In this document: positions 54,052-63,960 of the stretch, piece by piece
How the letters are laid out: the number at the start of each line of letters is the position of its first letter
Position numbering within the stretch: position 1 is the first letter of the stretch
Source of the DNA: Bemisia tabaci
Taxonomy: Eukaryota > Arthropoda > Insecta > Hemiptera > Aleyrodidae
Length of the DNA: 64,000 nucleotides
Reading direction: 5' to 3'
Assembly (NCBI RefSeq): GCF_918797505.1
Contig: NC_092796.1
Coordinates: forward strand, 31,444,098-31,508,097
Notes under the pieces: generated by a model
Databases searched by the model: none
What the model was told of the DNA's origin: nothing
The model's input: only the letters and a program-made list of their open reading frames with translations
Position numbers and translations under genes: made by a program

Positions 54052-54294
54052 CTCTAGGTCAATAGGTCCCGGGTTCGAATCCCGGTGGTGGCGACAAATT
54101 TTCATGGAACTGACGAGTGGATCTGTAAGCAGAATTCGCTCGGCCTTAATCCGTGAAAATTTGTAAGCCCGAGCATGGATGTCTACCAAACTCCCTGATG
54201 TCTTCGGACAATAAATAGTGCCTATAGATGGCTGTAGATTCCTAAAGGAATAGAAGCCACTAAACTCTCAATAAAAAAAAAAAAAAAAAAAAAA
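54052..54294 (+). mobile_element. tRNA-derived SINE, 5'-truncated, with 13-bp TSD
   Basis: It starts near CTCTAGGTCAATAGGTCCC, followed by GGGTTCGAATCCCGGTGG, a clear Pol III B box and T-arm. A unique body of about 190 bases ends in a poly-A tract of about 24 A. AAATGTTCAGGTT occurs directly before (54039-54051) and after (54295-54307), a 13-bp target-site duplication. There is no A box, so the copy is truncated at the 5' end and unlikely to be transcribed from its own promoter. Confidence 0.9.
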
Positions 54295-54539
54295 AAATGT
54301 TCAGGTTATGATTCCTCTTTGCGTCTCGATCACTTGAAATTAGTAATCAAATTTCCAAGGGGATGACCTTATTTGCAACCAGATTGGAGAGCTTCGAGTT
54401 TGATTCTAAAATTTTGGTTCATGTAACCCCTGTCGATTTTTTTCGATTTTGGACGGGAAAAAAATTTCGAGATTACAGCCGATTCCTACTTAGTTTGAGG
54501 CGTAGAGATGAGATTTCCATCGTTTGAGCCTCCAAAAAA

Positions 54540-54800
54540 TCGTGCTGCCATTTCCTGGGATTAATTTGACATTCAAAATTTTATTAATTTTAAATTTCTG
54601 AAGTACTGCAATTCCCGGAGCATCCAGCTATTTTCGTAAAATGCCCGGAATTTAAGGGTTTTTCGTCAGTTTGACCGATTATTTTATCGAATATGATGAT
54701 CTTCCGAGCGAAATCCGGGCGTTTTTTCCCGGAACTTTTGGAAATCGGTATTATTTCCGGGAACCTCGAACGATTAGCAAAATAAAAAATATTGCATTTT
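54540..54800. repeat. Dispersed repeat V, copy 1
   Basis: GTGCTGCCATTTCCTGGGAT, CGTCAGTTTGACCGATTATT, TTATCGAATATGATGATCTT, TTTTCCCGGAACTTTTGGAA and ATTTCCGGGAACCTCGAACG recur in the same order at 58018-58345. No inverted termini were recognised. Confidence 0.6.
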
Positions 54801-55061
54801 GCTTTTTTCCAGGAGCATTCAAATGTCACTAGGGTTGTGCAACTTTGTTTACCTTGCGAATGTAAATTGATCATCTGAACAAGTGTTATCAATACTCCCA
54901 TTAACTTTAAATTCAAGACGAAAATTACCCTTGTGAATATAATTTTTTGCACAGTTGCAGTAAATTTATTGCGAAGAATGCAAGTCGCACAATTCTAGCA
55001 CCGTTGGAATGCTCGTAGTTCCTTTTAACAAAATGCAATCCAAGTGGCGCTGGCCGAAACT

Positions 55062-55565
55062 TGAGTCCCTTTATGCTGAGACTCAAGACAATCTGAATCC
55101 ATTTCTGATGGGTTCCCGTATTTTAGGCCTCCACAGTGTCACAAACGGGAACAAAGATTTTATTTTCACCAATTGCAAATATTATAATCTGGAGTGGACC
55201 CGAGGGGAATTACGGGTTCGGCAAGGAACAAACGGAATGGGAGAAGGAACGGAGAAAGGAATTTGAGAATGGGCCGATCAAAGTTTACGAAAAACTTTCG
55301 ATTAGTGTAATCTTTATTCCCGCTTGTAACTCCATGAGGGAGTGTTGTCTTGACTCTCAGTATAAAGGGACTCTAGAGGGGACCCGCGGGGAATTACGGG
55401 TTCGGCAAGGAACAGACGGAATGAGAGAAGGAACGGAGAAAGGAATTTGAGAATGGGCCGATCAAAGATTACGAAAATTTTACGATTTGTGTAATCTTTA
55501 TTCCCGTTTGAGACTTTATGAGGGGGGGAGCTGTCTTAAGTCTCAGTGGTATAAAAGGACTCTAG
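55062..55565. mobile_element. Family N palindromic element with right-arm duplication
   Basis: GAGTCCCTTTATGCTGAGAC begins the left arm and GACTCTCAGTATAAAGGGAC, then TCTAG, ends the first right arm (about 55375). The right half (ACCCG, GGGGAATTACGGGTTCGGCA, GAATGGGCCGATCAAAG) is then repeated to AGTCTCAGTGGTATAAAAGG, then ACTCTAG, at 55565. The two copies of the right half are about 90 percent identical. Confidence 0.8.
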
Positions 55566-55600
55566 CCGAAACGATAGAAATCGCCCAGCGTGACCTGGGT

Positions 55601-55764
55601 CAGTGGCGTGGCGTGAAATGCGATATATCGATTGTTATGCCGTTCAAACCTACGGTAATGAATCGATTATTAAGGTGTTCGCTGCGAACACCTTGTTTAT
55701 CGATCCATTTCCATAGGTTTAAACGGCATAACAATCGATATATCGCAAAGCACGCCACGCCACT
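55601..55764. mobile_element. Family C MITE (hAT-like)
   Basis: CAGTGGCGTGGCGTGAAATG, CGATATATCGATTGTTATGC and a GTTCGCTGCGAACACC centre; right end CAAAGCACGCCACGCCACT. The flanks CCTGGGT and ACTGGGT agree in 6 of 7 bases, consistent with a slightly decayed 8-bp duplication. Confidence 0.88.
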
Positions 55765-56135
55765 ACTGGGTATTTGTTGCGCGATTTTAATTTCCGAGAA
55801 GTTTCGTCTCGGCGAAAAGGCAAATACTCGGAGGGGAGTTTTGAGTAAACAGCGAAGACGCCGGCGCATTCGGTCTAATTTGTTTGGGGGCGTGCGTCGC
55901 GTCGGGCGTTGCAAGTCGAGTGACTCTCAGCCCGAGCCGGGGCCCCGCAAATTAGCACGGAGATAAACTCGAGCCCAAGTTTGAAGCGCCAGTCTGACAA
56001 GTTTCGGGAAGAAGAAAACTCGCCGCAGGGCGAAATCTGAGCGCGACGCAGACCGTCCCCCCGTCGCACAGAGAACCGAGGGATTCGGAGAAGTCGGACT
56101 CGAATATTTTACTCAAACTGAAAAGTAAGGGTATC
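55765..56135. other. GC-rich segment, no gene recognised
   Basis: CpG-rich sequence with overlapping frames on both strands that read into the MITE. No coding motif was seen. Confidence 0.4.
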
Positions 56136-56388
56136 CTGCCGCGCTAAGGAAAAACGCCGTACGAACCTTCAGGCGTTGCTAAATTTCCTTCGATAAATCA
56201 CGAATTTCCTGGTAGACTTATGAATATTTTCCTTCCCATTTCTCAGGTAATTTTGTTCGCAATTTCATCTGAAGTTCCTAAAAATGTCGAGGAAAAACAT
56301 TCAAAACTTTCCTCATGAATAAACGTTTTATCGAAGGAAGTCTGGCAACTCTCGAATGTTCATACGCCGTTCTTCCTCAGCACGGCAG
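56136..56388. mobile_element. Family A MITE with perfect 4-bp TSD
   Basis: CTGCCGCGCTAAGGAAAAAC ... TTCTTCCTCAGCACGGCAG, 253 bp, flanked by TATC on both sides (56132-56135 and 56389-56392). Inner motifs GAACCTTCAGGCGTTGC and GGCAACTCTCGAATGTTCAT are as in other copies. Confidence 0.9.
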
Positions 56389-56698
56389 TATCGTTAAGGG
56401 CTGTTTTTGGGCCCTTTTCTGAATCACCTCAACTTTCGGACTTCCTCGACGTCGAAGGTTTCCATTTTAGGGAATGAGTCATGATTTTGTCATTTTTTGT
56501 CTCTTTTCAGGTCGACTACTGGCCGTAAGTATGGGCCTGAAAGCCGATTTTGGCGAAAATCTGCATTAGGGAATGCGTCTTGATTTTGTCATTTTAATAT
56601 TTCACTGAAATTGAAAAGGAAGGGTACCGTTAAGGGCTGTTTTTGGGCCTGTTTCTGAATCTTCTCAACTTTCCTACTTCCTTGTCATCGAAGGTTTC
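56389..56698. repeat. Short direct repeat pair
   Basis: GTTAAGGGCTGTTTTTGGGC, a CTTCCTCGACGTCGAAGGTT-like block and CATGATTTTGTCATTTT occur at about 56394-56500 and again at about 56570-56700. The two copies are about 240 bp apart. The class is unknown. Confidence 0.55.
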
Positions 56699-56955
56699 CA
56701 TTTGGACGTATTTCTATCAAACAGAACTAGGCGGAGGTGGAAAAGATGGGGTCTGCTCGTTGATGCTCGGGCCATAAGAATGAATGGGAAATATAAAGCG
56801 CCAGTGACGAGGCCGTCGTCGCTGCTCCTCGTAGTGGGCATTAACTCATGAGCCCAGTTCACAATACTCTAGACACATGCCCATGGCTCATACACTTTGC
56901 ATATAGTTCCAATTGACAGAATGTAAAATCCCGCTTTTCCGATTCAGCGAACGGA
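56699..56955. mobile_element. Family H element, truncated, inverted relative to 61290
   Basis: It begins TTGGACGTATTTCTATCAAA. The interior (AAGAATGAATGGGAAATATA, AAGCGCCAGTGACG, ACACATGCCCATGGCTCATA) is the complement of the interior at 61430-61590. The right end (ATAGTTCCAATTGACAGAAT, GTAAAATCCCGC) is internal to the full element. Confidence 0.7.
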
Positions 56956-57054
56956 ATTTTGAGCCAACTGAGTGCGGCACCCATAAGCCAAATTTCAATT
57001 AAAAATTTCACGTTGGACCTCAACGGCTTTTTCACAGCGCTCCACGACACTGAC

Positions 57055-57193
57055 ATGGACTACATTTTTCGATTAGGAACTACAATCTCTGGCTCAGTTT
57101 AGAAACAACACACGCGCCATTAGTTTCCCCATGCAGACAAGTGTTTTTATGTATGAGCTATGTATTGTAGCTTCTTATGTAATGTGCAGTCCA
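57055..57193. mobile_element. Element L relative
   Basis: TGGACTACATTTTTCGATTA, then GGAACTACAATCTCTGGCTC, at the left; GCTATGTATTGTAGCTTCTT and AATGTGCAGTCCA at the right. The layout matches the nested element at 43347 with many substitutions. Confidence 0.6.
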
Positions 57194-58017
57194 CTTTTCA
57201 GTTTCGCTCGACGCTCCCGAGCTTCACCGCGTAGGGAAAAACGACGTATGATCTATTCAAAGTTGCCAAATCTCCGAAATAGTTCAATTAACAGACTAGG
57301 AACACTGACAGTAACAGCCACGCTGCCTATTCCCGTGTAACAAACATAAGAAAGCATGATACAACTATTCGTGTTCGGGTGTCACATTGTAGTATAACCG
57401 ATGATTTGAAGGCGTTCTGCGAGCGACTGCAGAAAAGGATGAGCAAGCATTAACAGGGCCGCTTCCGTAGGCAGGATTTGAATTCCAGAGTGAAGGATAA
57501 ACGTTTACGGGAAGGGGGCCTCCACGTCTACGATTCAACCCCGAAGGAAAGAGGGTTTTCCAAAGGCTTTTGCCGAGGAATAGTTCAAATTTTAACCTGC
57601 TAGAAAGTAAGTTGACTCATTATTTATTTAAATACCTGCGGAGAGTAAGAGATATATGAAACGCAATTTTAAAGCATTATCATTCCAACTGACACGTAAG
57701 GTTTTGAGGAAATGACTTCATTAATTCACGTGATGAAACGAGAAGATAAAACCAACCACGTTTACAAAAATAAATCGGTGGAGGGAAAAGAGCATGGTAA
57801 TTATAACTGGACTTAAAATGAACTCAACAGAGAAAAACTTGGCCACATGCTCGGGAAAAAAAAGCTGGGAGTGGGTTTGGGCTAAGCTACCCACAAATTG
57901 TTTCCACTCAAGAAAATATATTTTGAAAGTGAGAATAGGCGTTGAATACTATATCTTCCTTTATGTCGTATGAAGGACTAAAATTCCAAATCTTTTTTTT
58001 TTATTCGATCATGATGC
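57194..58017. other. No gene recognised; family A-like and M-like relics
   Basis: AAAAACGACGTATGATCTAT, then TCAAAGTTGCCAAATC (57238-57275), resembles a family A left end. GGACTTAAAATGAACTCAAC, then AGAGAAAAACTTGGCCACAT (57810-57850), resembles a family M left end. Neither has a partner. No coding signal. Confidence 0.35.
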
Positions 58018-58345
58018 AGTGCTGTCATTTTCCAGAGTTGATTCCGAAAATTGGAACTTTTGCAGTCTCTTGCATCTTTACAAGGAATCTTCAAAAACCT
58101 TGGAATTTCCTGCAATTTTTAAAGTTTCCCCTGAATTTCGCGGTTTTTGCCAGTTTGACGGATTATTTTATCAAATTTAATGATACTTCCATCTTTGACG
58201 ATTATCGGACTAATTCGGGCATATTCCGGAACTTTTTCCCGGAACTGTTGAGGAGATCGCAGATGGGAGTTTTTCTCGGATCTTTTGGAAACCGGAATCA
58301 ATTCCGAGAACCCCAGAATCTTTGATAAAATAAAGTGGCAGCACT
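58018..58345. repeat. Dispersed repeat V, copy 2
   Basis: Same block order as 54540-54800: GTGCTGTCATTTTCCAGAG, GCCAGTTTGACGGATTATTT, TATCAAATTTAATGATACTT, TTTTTCCCGGAACTGTTG and TTGGAAACCGGAATCAATTC. The 127-codon open frame across it has no motif. Confidence 0.6.
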
Positions 58346-58664
58346 GAAATGATTTGACTTTGGTTTTTTACGTTAAACTCAATCCAATTCGGTCACTATT
58401 TATCCGGGCAAACGGGCTACTCCCCATCCTCCCCGCGTTCATGTCAGCTTCAGTTACAGTTCAGTAAGGATTGAACACACATAGGAATGAGATGAGGGGG
58501 TTTATCCTCGGTATTCACGTGGGCCCTGGGCCGCCCACTCAACTTGGAAACGCTTCCGTGCTCCATTTGAAGCACTTAACAAGCATTTCGAGGATCATTG
58601 TCCGATGACTTTCAACGAGGAGATCCTCTTTGATCGTGTCGACGTAGCTCGTACCCCGTTTTAC

Positions 58665-59153
58665 CGTCCTAAGAGAGAACGCCGTATGAACGTTTGAATT
58701 TTTTCCAAGTCCTCCAATACACTGGGAAAAAAAACAAAAAAAAAAACACATTCGATCTAGAATCCAGACTCTTGAAAACATTGACAAGAAAAAATACTCT
58801 TAATTCAATCAGATTTAAGCTTAAATCAAAAGGAAATCCGCTCAAATTAAGAGGCTTGGTTCTTGATTTAAGCAAAAATCCAATTGGATTAAGAGTATTT
58901 TTTCTTGTCGATGTTTTTAAGAGTCTGGACTCTAGATCCAATGTATTTCTTTCCAGTGTACGAAATTTATTTTTGAGGCGAGTTATGAATATTTATCTTC
59001 GGAATTTTCAGGCTCTTCAAGTTTAGATGAGAGTGAGATTCTATGAAATTCTGGGAGGAACATATTCACAAATTTTATATTAAATTCGTATTTTATGATG
59101 GTAAATTTGGCAATGTCGTGGCTGCTCGCACGACGTTACTGCTTAGCGCGACG
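58665..59153. mobile_element. Family A MITE split by family B
   Basis: ACCGTCCTAAGAGAGAACGC, then CGTATGAACGTTTGAATTTT, is the left end. AATTTGGCAATGTCGTGGCT, GCTCGCACGACGTTACTGCT and TAGCGCGACGGCGG form the right end. Removing the B insert (58720-58958) leaves about 250 bp, the family A size. Confidence 0.78.
58720..58958. mobile_element. Family B MITE nested in A
   Basis: CACTGGGAAAAAAAACAAAA ... TTTCTTTCCAGTG, 239 bp, with TA on each side (58718-58719 and 58959-58960). The rejoined host reads CTCCAATACGAAATTTATT, which lines up with TCGTTAAATACGAAATTCC in the intact A copy at 63232, supporting the exact insertion point. Confidence 0.9.
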
Positions 59154-59429
59154 GCGGAAGCTGTTCTTGTGACCGACGAGAGGCATCCGTAAATTTGAAT
59201 CCCTTAGATCGAGAAGGAGCACGGGGCTTTGGTAGGTTCCATCTCCAGTAATGCCACGTCGAGGAAAATTCTGTGCACTGCGTACGGAGATGATATATCG
59301 ACGGTGTAAGTTCGCAACCACGTATCTCATTTACGGTGTTTGAAAATCTCCGCTCCTACTTTGTTTTTTTAAGGAGGAACAAATCAACAACATTGTTCGA
59401 AATTTTCAAAGAATTTTCCTCGCACGGAG

Positions 59430-60095
59430 AAGAAAAATCACTGCAGTTTTTAATCCAAGAGACTTGTTTTTTTCCAGTGTTCTGGTGGAATTTTAGTTCT
59501 TCGGTAACTTTTTCGGTACTTCCGGACCGCCCTTAAAAACTCAGTTATATTCCCGGACTAACAGACACCGCCCTTAAAAACTCAGTTCTAGTTCCGGACT
59601 TTTAGGAAATTCAGTTTTTAATCCAAGAGACTTGTTTTTTCCAGTGTTCTGGTGGAATTTTAGTTCTTCGGTAACTTTTTCAGTACTTCCGGGCTGCCCT
59701 TAAAAACTCAGTTATATTCCCGGACTAACAGACACCGCCCTTAAAAACTCAGTTCTAGTTCCGGACTTTTAGGAAATTCAGTTTTTATTCCAAGAGACTT
59801 GTTTTTTCCAGTGTTCTAGTGGAATTTTAGTTCTTCGGTAACTTTTTCAGTACTTCCGGACCGCCCTTAAAAACTCAGTTCTATTTCCGGACTATCGACA
59901 CCGCCTTTTAAACTCAGTTCTATTTCCAAAATTTCGGAAATTCCGGACTAATCGACACCTCCTTTAAAAACTCAGTTCTATTTCCGGACTATCGACACCG
60001 CCCTTTAAACTCAGTTCTACTTCCGGACTTTTTGGAAATTCCGGACTAATATACACCATCCTCACAAACTCAGCTCTATTTCCGGACTAATAGAC
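59430..60095. repeat. E-type tandem array (about 167-bp unit, with subrepeats of about 45 bp)
   Basis: CCAAGAGACTTGTTTTTT recurs at 59455, 59623 and 59790 (period 167-168). Inside and after these units, subrepeats of about 40-50 bases (CCGCCCTTAAAAACTCAGTT, CTATTTCCGGACTATCGACA) recur to about 60095. The motif set is the same as in the single sequence nested in element D at 21140. Confidence 0.88.
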
Positions 60096-60491
60096 GCCCT
60101 GACCACGGCGCTTAATTCCCTCCCGTGTCCAGTTGTCTACTCAGTAGGATTCTTGCAAGCCGCGTCCGTGGATCTTCCGGTCCTCCGTGGGGGGAATTTA
60201 TTCGGGAGCTCTGTCAGTCTGTCAGAAGGAAAATAAACTCGAGAGTCGAGGATAGGACGCTTCCCGCCCCTCCCGCGGCTAGGAGTCTGTTATCTGTCGC
60301 TCGGGGCTCGACTGCCCCGGTTCGCACCCCCGGGCGCCCCCCCCCCCCTGCTGCCCCGGGCCCCGGCTAAATCCATTTCCCCGTTTCCCAGCTTGATAAC
60401 AGCGACGCGACAAATTCCCAGGATTCCCGTAGCGCTGCACAGTGGATCCGACCCGGCCTTTAACCGGACGCTTCCTAGACTTCTTTTATTC
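60096..60491. other. GC-rich segment, no gene recognised
   Basis: It contains a run of about 10 C near 60340 and CpG-rich sequence. An 81-codon plus-strand frame is composition-driven. Confidence 0.4.
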
Positions 60492-60537
60492 TGCCGTGCT
60501 CAGGAAGAACGCCGTATGAAACTTCAGACAGTGCCAA
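60492..60537. mobile_element. Family A left-end fragment
   Basis: CTGCCGTGCTCAGGAAGAAC, then GCCGTATGAAACTTCAGACA and GTGCCAAA, is a well-kept left terminus. It is cut off where GGACGTATTTCTCACAAACC (family H-like end) begins, directly followed by FB. Confidence 0.65.
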
Positions 60538-60558
60538 ATGGACGTATTTCTCACAAAC

Positions 60559-61066
60559 CAATGGAGATGTTGCATGTGTGAAGAATTTGCAATTTGACTA
60601 TTGAATCTTATGTAAAAGTTCGCGAGAAACACGATGGTGCCACTGGTTTTCTCTGAAATCCACTCCCAAGCTCAAAAAAAGCTCTCAAGTTGAGACCAAA
60701 ATGGAGGGATATCCCAAGCTATCCTGAGAGACCACCTCTACATCAGGACAAACTCTCTATGCAAAGATAGGGAGCAAATACATTGACAGGACTGCCACTT
60801 TATTTGGGGACTCCAAAACTGAAAACACGGCAACCCTGCTAAATTATTTGCTCCCTATCTTTGCATGGATAGTTTGTCTTGCTGTAGAGGTGGACTCTCA
60901 GGATAGCGTGGGATATCCCCTCCATTTTGGTCTCAACTTGAGAGCTTTTTATGAGCTTGGGAGTTGATTTCAGAGAAAAGCAGTGGCACCATCGTGTTTC
61001 TCGCGAACTTTACATAAGAATCAATAGTCAAATCGCAAAGTTCTCACACATGCAACATCTCCATTG
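60559..61066. mobile_element. FB foldback element, complete (508 bp)
   Basis: CAATGGAGATGTTGCATGTG at the left faces CACATGCAACATCTCCATTG at the right. Arms of about 220 bp contain CGCGAGAAACACGATGGTGC facing GCACCATCGTGTTTCTCGCG, and GGACAAACTCTCTATGCAAA facing TTTGCATGGATAGTTTGTCT. The short centre has ACTGCCACTTTATTTGGGGA. No open frame of note. A truncated copy is at 28706. Confidence 0.9.
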
Positions 61067-61289
61067 CGGTAGACGCACGGGTTGTAAGACAGTATGTTGG
61101 ACTTTTTTAGCCAACGTGTGTTAAAAATCAGCGTAAAACAGAAAATCTCAATCTATGATCGTTACTAGTGTTGCACCAAACAGCGTATCTCTTGAGGGAA
61201 AATTGTGCTCATATGAGCTTTTTCCCTCTATATTGAGATTTTCAGCCTTATGCTGATTTTTAACGCACGTTGGCTGAAAAATTCCAACA
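61067..61289. repeat. Inverted-repeat sequence
   Basis: TTTTTTAGCCAACGTGTGTT, then AAAAATCAGCGTAAAACAGA, near 61100 faces CTTATGCTGATTTTTAACGC, then ACGTTGGCTGAAAAATTCCA, near 61245. The ends are GTATGTTGGAC and TCCAACATAC. This looks like a further small foldback of about 200 bp, abutting family H. Confidence 0.65.
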
Positions 61290-61650
61290 TACGGACGTAT
61301 CTTTCTGCCAAACGGACCTAAAACGAGTAGAGGATGCGCTGTAGAAAGCCGCATAAGACGCCCTGTTAAAATGGGCGTGATTCCCTTTGGAGCGATGGAA
61401 AAGCGGGATTTTACATTCTGTCAAACGGAACTATGTGCCGAATGAATGCGGCATTCATGAGCCGTGGGCATGTGACAAAAGCGTTGTGGACAGGGCTCAT
61501 GAGTTAAAGACTCGGGTCGACTTCTCCGAGGTCGCCGCCGACGTCACTGGCGCTTTATAATTCCCATTCATTCTTGCGGCCCTCGACTATCGAGCAGACC
61601 CCTTCTTTCTCACCTGTCTCCGGTTCCGCTTGACAGAAATACGTCCAAAT
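61290..61650. mobile_element. Family H element, long form
   Basis: It starts ACGGACGTATCTTTCTGCCA, then AACGGACCTA, and ends GGTTCCGCTTGACAGAAATA, then CGTCCAAAT. Interior motifs GTGGACAGGGCTCATGAGTT and GGCGCTTTATAATTCCCATT are shared with 63600. About 361 bp, non-coding. Confidence 0.75.
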
Positions 61651-61942
61651 ATCCTTCGATGAAACATGAATGTACTAGGAAACTTACGAATGTTGTCGTC
61701 TAACGTTTCAAACAATATCGTGATTTAATCTAAAATACTTGAAAATTTAATGGGAAAATATCCATTACTTTCCCCCAAAAATTCACTTATCATCGCGGGA
61801 ATTTTGGCAACACTCGAATTTCACACAGCAAAAAGAAAGAGTAAAACAAGGAAAGAAAGAAATACAGGAAGGGACGGAGGAGAAAAGAAGGAAGGACGCT
61901 TATATATGGTACTTATTCGTGAAAAAATTGACTCAAATTGAA
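61651..61942. other. Family A interior and right-end relic
   Basis: AACATGAATGTACTAGGAAA, CTTACGAATGTTG, a GAAAATTTAATGGGAAAATA block and GGAATTTTGGCAACACTCGA, then ATTTCACACAGC, follow the order of a family A interior and right end. The left terminus is lost. The purine-rich sequence after 61830 has no function that I can assign. Confidence 0.4.
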
Positions 61943-62492
61943 TGGACCACTAGACAAAGTACGAATTTCAGCATTATGATACATGTTTCTTCACCAAAAT
62001 TTCACGTAAAACACGATGCGCACTACGAAAATTACCGAAATCAACTCCCTCCGAAGATATTTAATGATTCTTGGCGCTTGAATTCAAACCACCCGCTCAT
62101 GAAAACTCAATGCTCTACGTGATTCACATCGCGCGCTAAACGTTATCATGAACGTCTCTGCGATATAAAATCTGGCAATCTAAATCTTGACGCTTTGGTT
62201 CAGCTATAGCAAATTACTTACAGTTTGAAAAATACATGGTGGGAAATGAACATTGCTCGATTGAGAAGCTTGCTGAAACCGTTGTATAGTGCGTGATTTG
62301 GCTCACGTAGAGCTTTGAGTTTCTTGTGAGCGGGCAGTTTAAATTCCTGGTAACCAATATGAAATAAAAATGTTAATATCTCCGTTAAGAGTTGGTTTCA
62401 GTAATTTTCGTTGCGCGACTCGTGTTTTACGTGAAATTCTGGTTAAGAAACATGTATCAGATTGCTTAAATTCGTACCTTGTCTAGTGGTCA
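61943..62492. mobile_element. Family X foldback, complete (about 550 bp)
   Basis: TGGACCACTAGACAAAGTAC, then GAATTTCAGCATTATGATAC and ATGTTTCTTCACCAAAATTT, at the left faces AAATTCTGGTTAAGAAACAT, then GTATCAGATTGCTTAAATTC and GTACCTTGTCTAGTGGTCA, at the right. A single arm also occurs at 1690. Confidence 0.8.
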
Positions 62493-62493
62493 A

Positions 62494-62770
62494 TTTTCAA
62501 TGCTTTAAAATTCCAAAACTTTTCCAGGAAAGCCCCCCAAAGCCCCTTTACACCCCCCTCCTCCGTTCAAGGTGTGTGGATCCGCCAATGTAAGAGCAAC
62601 TCCTCACTGTCTGCGGGGCATATGAAAAAATTGACCCAAATTGAATTTTCAATGCTTTAAAATTCCGAAAATTTTCCGGGAAACCCCCCAAACCCCCCTC
62701 CCCCTCGAGGTGTGTAGATCCGCCAATGTAAGGGCAACTCCTCACTATCCAGGGGGCATCCTGGAAAAAC
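62494..62770. repeat. Two-copy tandem repeat (152-bp period)
   Basis: TTTTCAATGCTTTAAAATTC, GTGTGGATCCGCCAATGTAA, then a GCAACTCCTCACTGTC-like block occurs at 62494 and again at 62646. The second copy begins right after ATTGACCCAAATTGAA, which resembles the sequence outside the left end of element X. The C-rich runs differ between copies. Confidence 0.8.
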
Positions 62771-63231
62771 CAGCTCTCGATAAAGGCGCGGATGCCTCGT
62801 TGTCGTTGAAATATTACAAACCCATTTCTCGTGAGCCCCGAGTCCCATAAGAACGCCTATATCCGAGGGTTCATGAGCTTGCGGATACCTTCAATTTTTC
62901 GGCTGCGAAGCGACAAGCGAGGAGTCGCCGACGCGTTTAAAAAGCGAGCCGTCATTAGAAATCGATTTCAAGCTCTTTTGCACCCGGCGAGCAGGTTGCG
63001 CCGGGAAAGGTCAGCTCGCGGAACGAGAAAAAAATGAGATGATCCCGTTTGTGGGAGCGAGCTGATAAAGGAGGAGAGAATGGAAAGGAGGAGGAGAGAA
63101 TCGAAGGGAGGAGGTTCTCTATTCTCCGAATCGGGGCCGGGCCGGATAGAGAGACATGCAGGCCAACAAATTGCCGCCTTGATCGCTATTGTCAGATGGT
63201 AGATCCAAAGCTCACCGGGTTCCGACCTAAT
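62771..63231. other. No gene recognised
   Basis: GC-richer sequence with a purine-rich stretch at 63065-63115. Frames of about 65 codons have no motif. Confidence 0.4.
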
Positions 63232-63483
63232 CTGCCGTGCTAAAGAAAAACGCCGTATGAACTTTCAGGCGTTGCCAAATTTCCTTTCGTTAAATACGAA
63301 ATTCCTGGAAATCCTGTGGACATTTATCTACAATTTTTTCCCTGGATTTCAATCACAGTTTAATCTATAGTAGGTGAAAATTTCGAGGGAAAACATTCAA
63401 ATTCTCCTGAAAAATTAACATATTACTGGAGGAAATTTGGCAACTCTCGAATGTTCATACGGCGTTCTTCCTTGGCACGGCAG
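63232..63483. mobile_element. Family A MITE with perfect 4-bp TSD
   Basis: CTGCCGTGCTAAAGAAAAAC ... GTTCTTCCTTGGCACGGCAG, 252 bp, flanked by TAAT on both sides (63228-63231 and 63484-63487). This is the cleanest copy of the family in the window. Confidence 0.92.
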
Positions 63484-63599
63484 TAATGTTCACGAGCTTT
63501 TCACTGGGCCATCCACCAAACTGGACCCTACTCTTCCAGCGCATTCGCAGGGTTTCCATATAATTTCTTAATTTCCCATCTCCCTATCTATTTTCTATT

Positions 63600-63960
63600 G
63601 GACGTATTTATGATAACAGGACTATAGAGATGTGTGGAAGATATAGGGTGTGCTCGTAAAAGTTGCATGAGAAACAATGATGTAAAGGTGGGCGTGATTC
63701 CATTTCGGAAAATGGAAAGGTGGGGTTTGATATTTAATCGAAAGGAGCTAAGCGCCAACATACGCTAACTCATGAGCCGTGGGTGTGTTACGAGAGCGCT
63801 GTGGACAGGGCTCATGAGTTAAAGATTCCTGACGTCGAGGTCCTAGCCCCCGTCGTCGACGTCATGGGCGCTTTATAATTCCCATTCATTCTTACGGCCC
63901 TCAACTAACGAGCACACTCCTTCTTTCCCACCAGTCTCTGGTTCCTTTTAGCCTAAATAA
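63600..63960. mobile_element. Family H element, long form
   Basis: It starts TTGGACGTATTTATGATAAC. The interior has GGGCGTGATTCCATTTCGGA, TGTGGACAGGGCTCATGAGT and GGGCGCTTTATAATTCCCAT as at 61290. The right end (GTTCCTTTTAGCCTAAATAA) is diverged. Confidence 0.75.

Noticed and set aside
54070..54095. Possible tRNA gene
   Set aside because: The B box and T-arm are good, but there is no A box, anticodon arm or acceptor stem. The 13-bp duplication shows it is a truncated SINE.
57942..58325. 127-codon plus-strand frame
   Set aside because: It lies across dispersed repeat V, which is also at 54540 in a different coding context, and has no recognisable domain.
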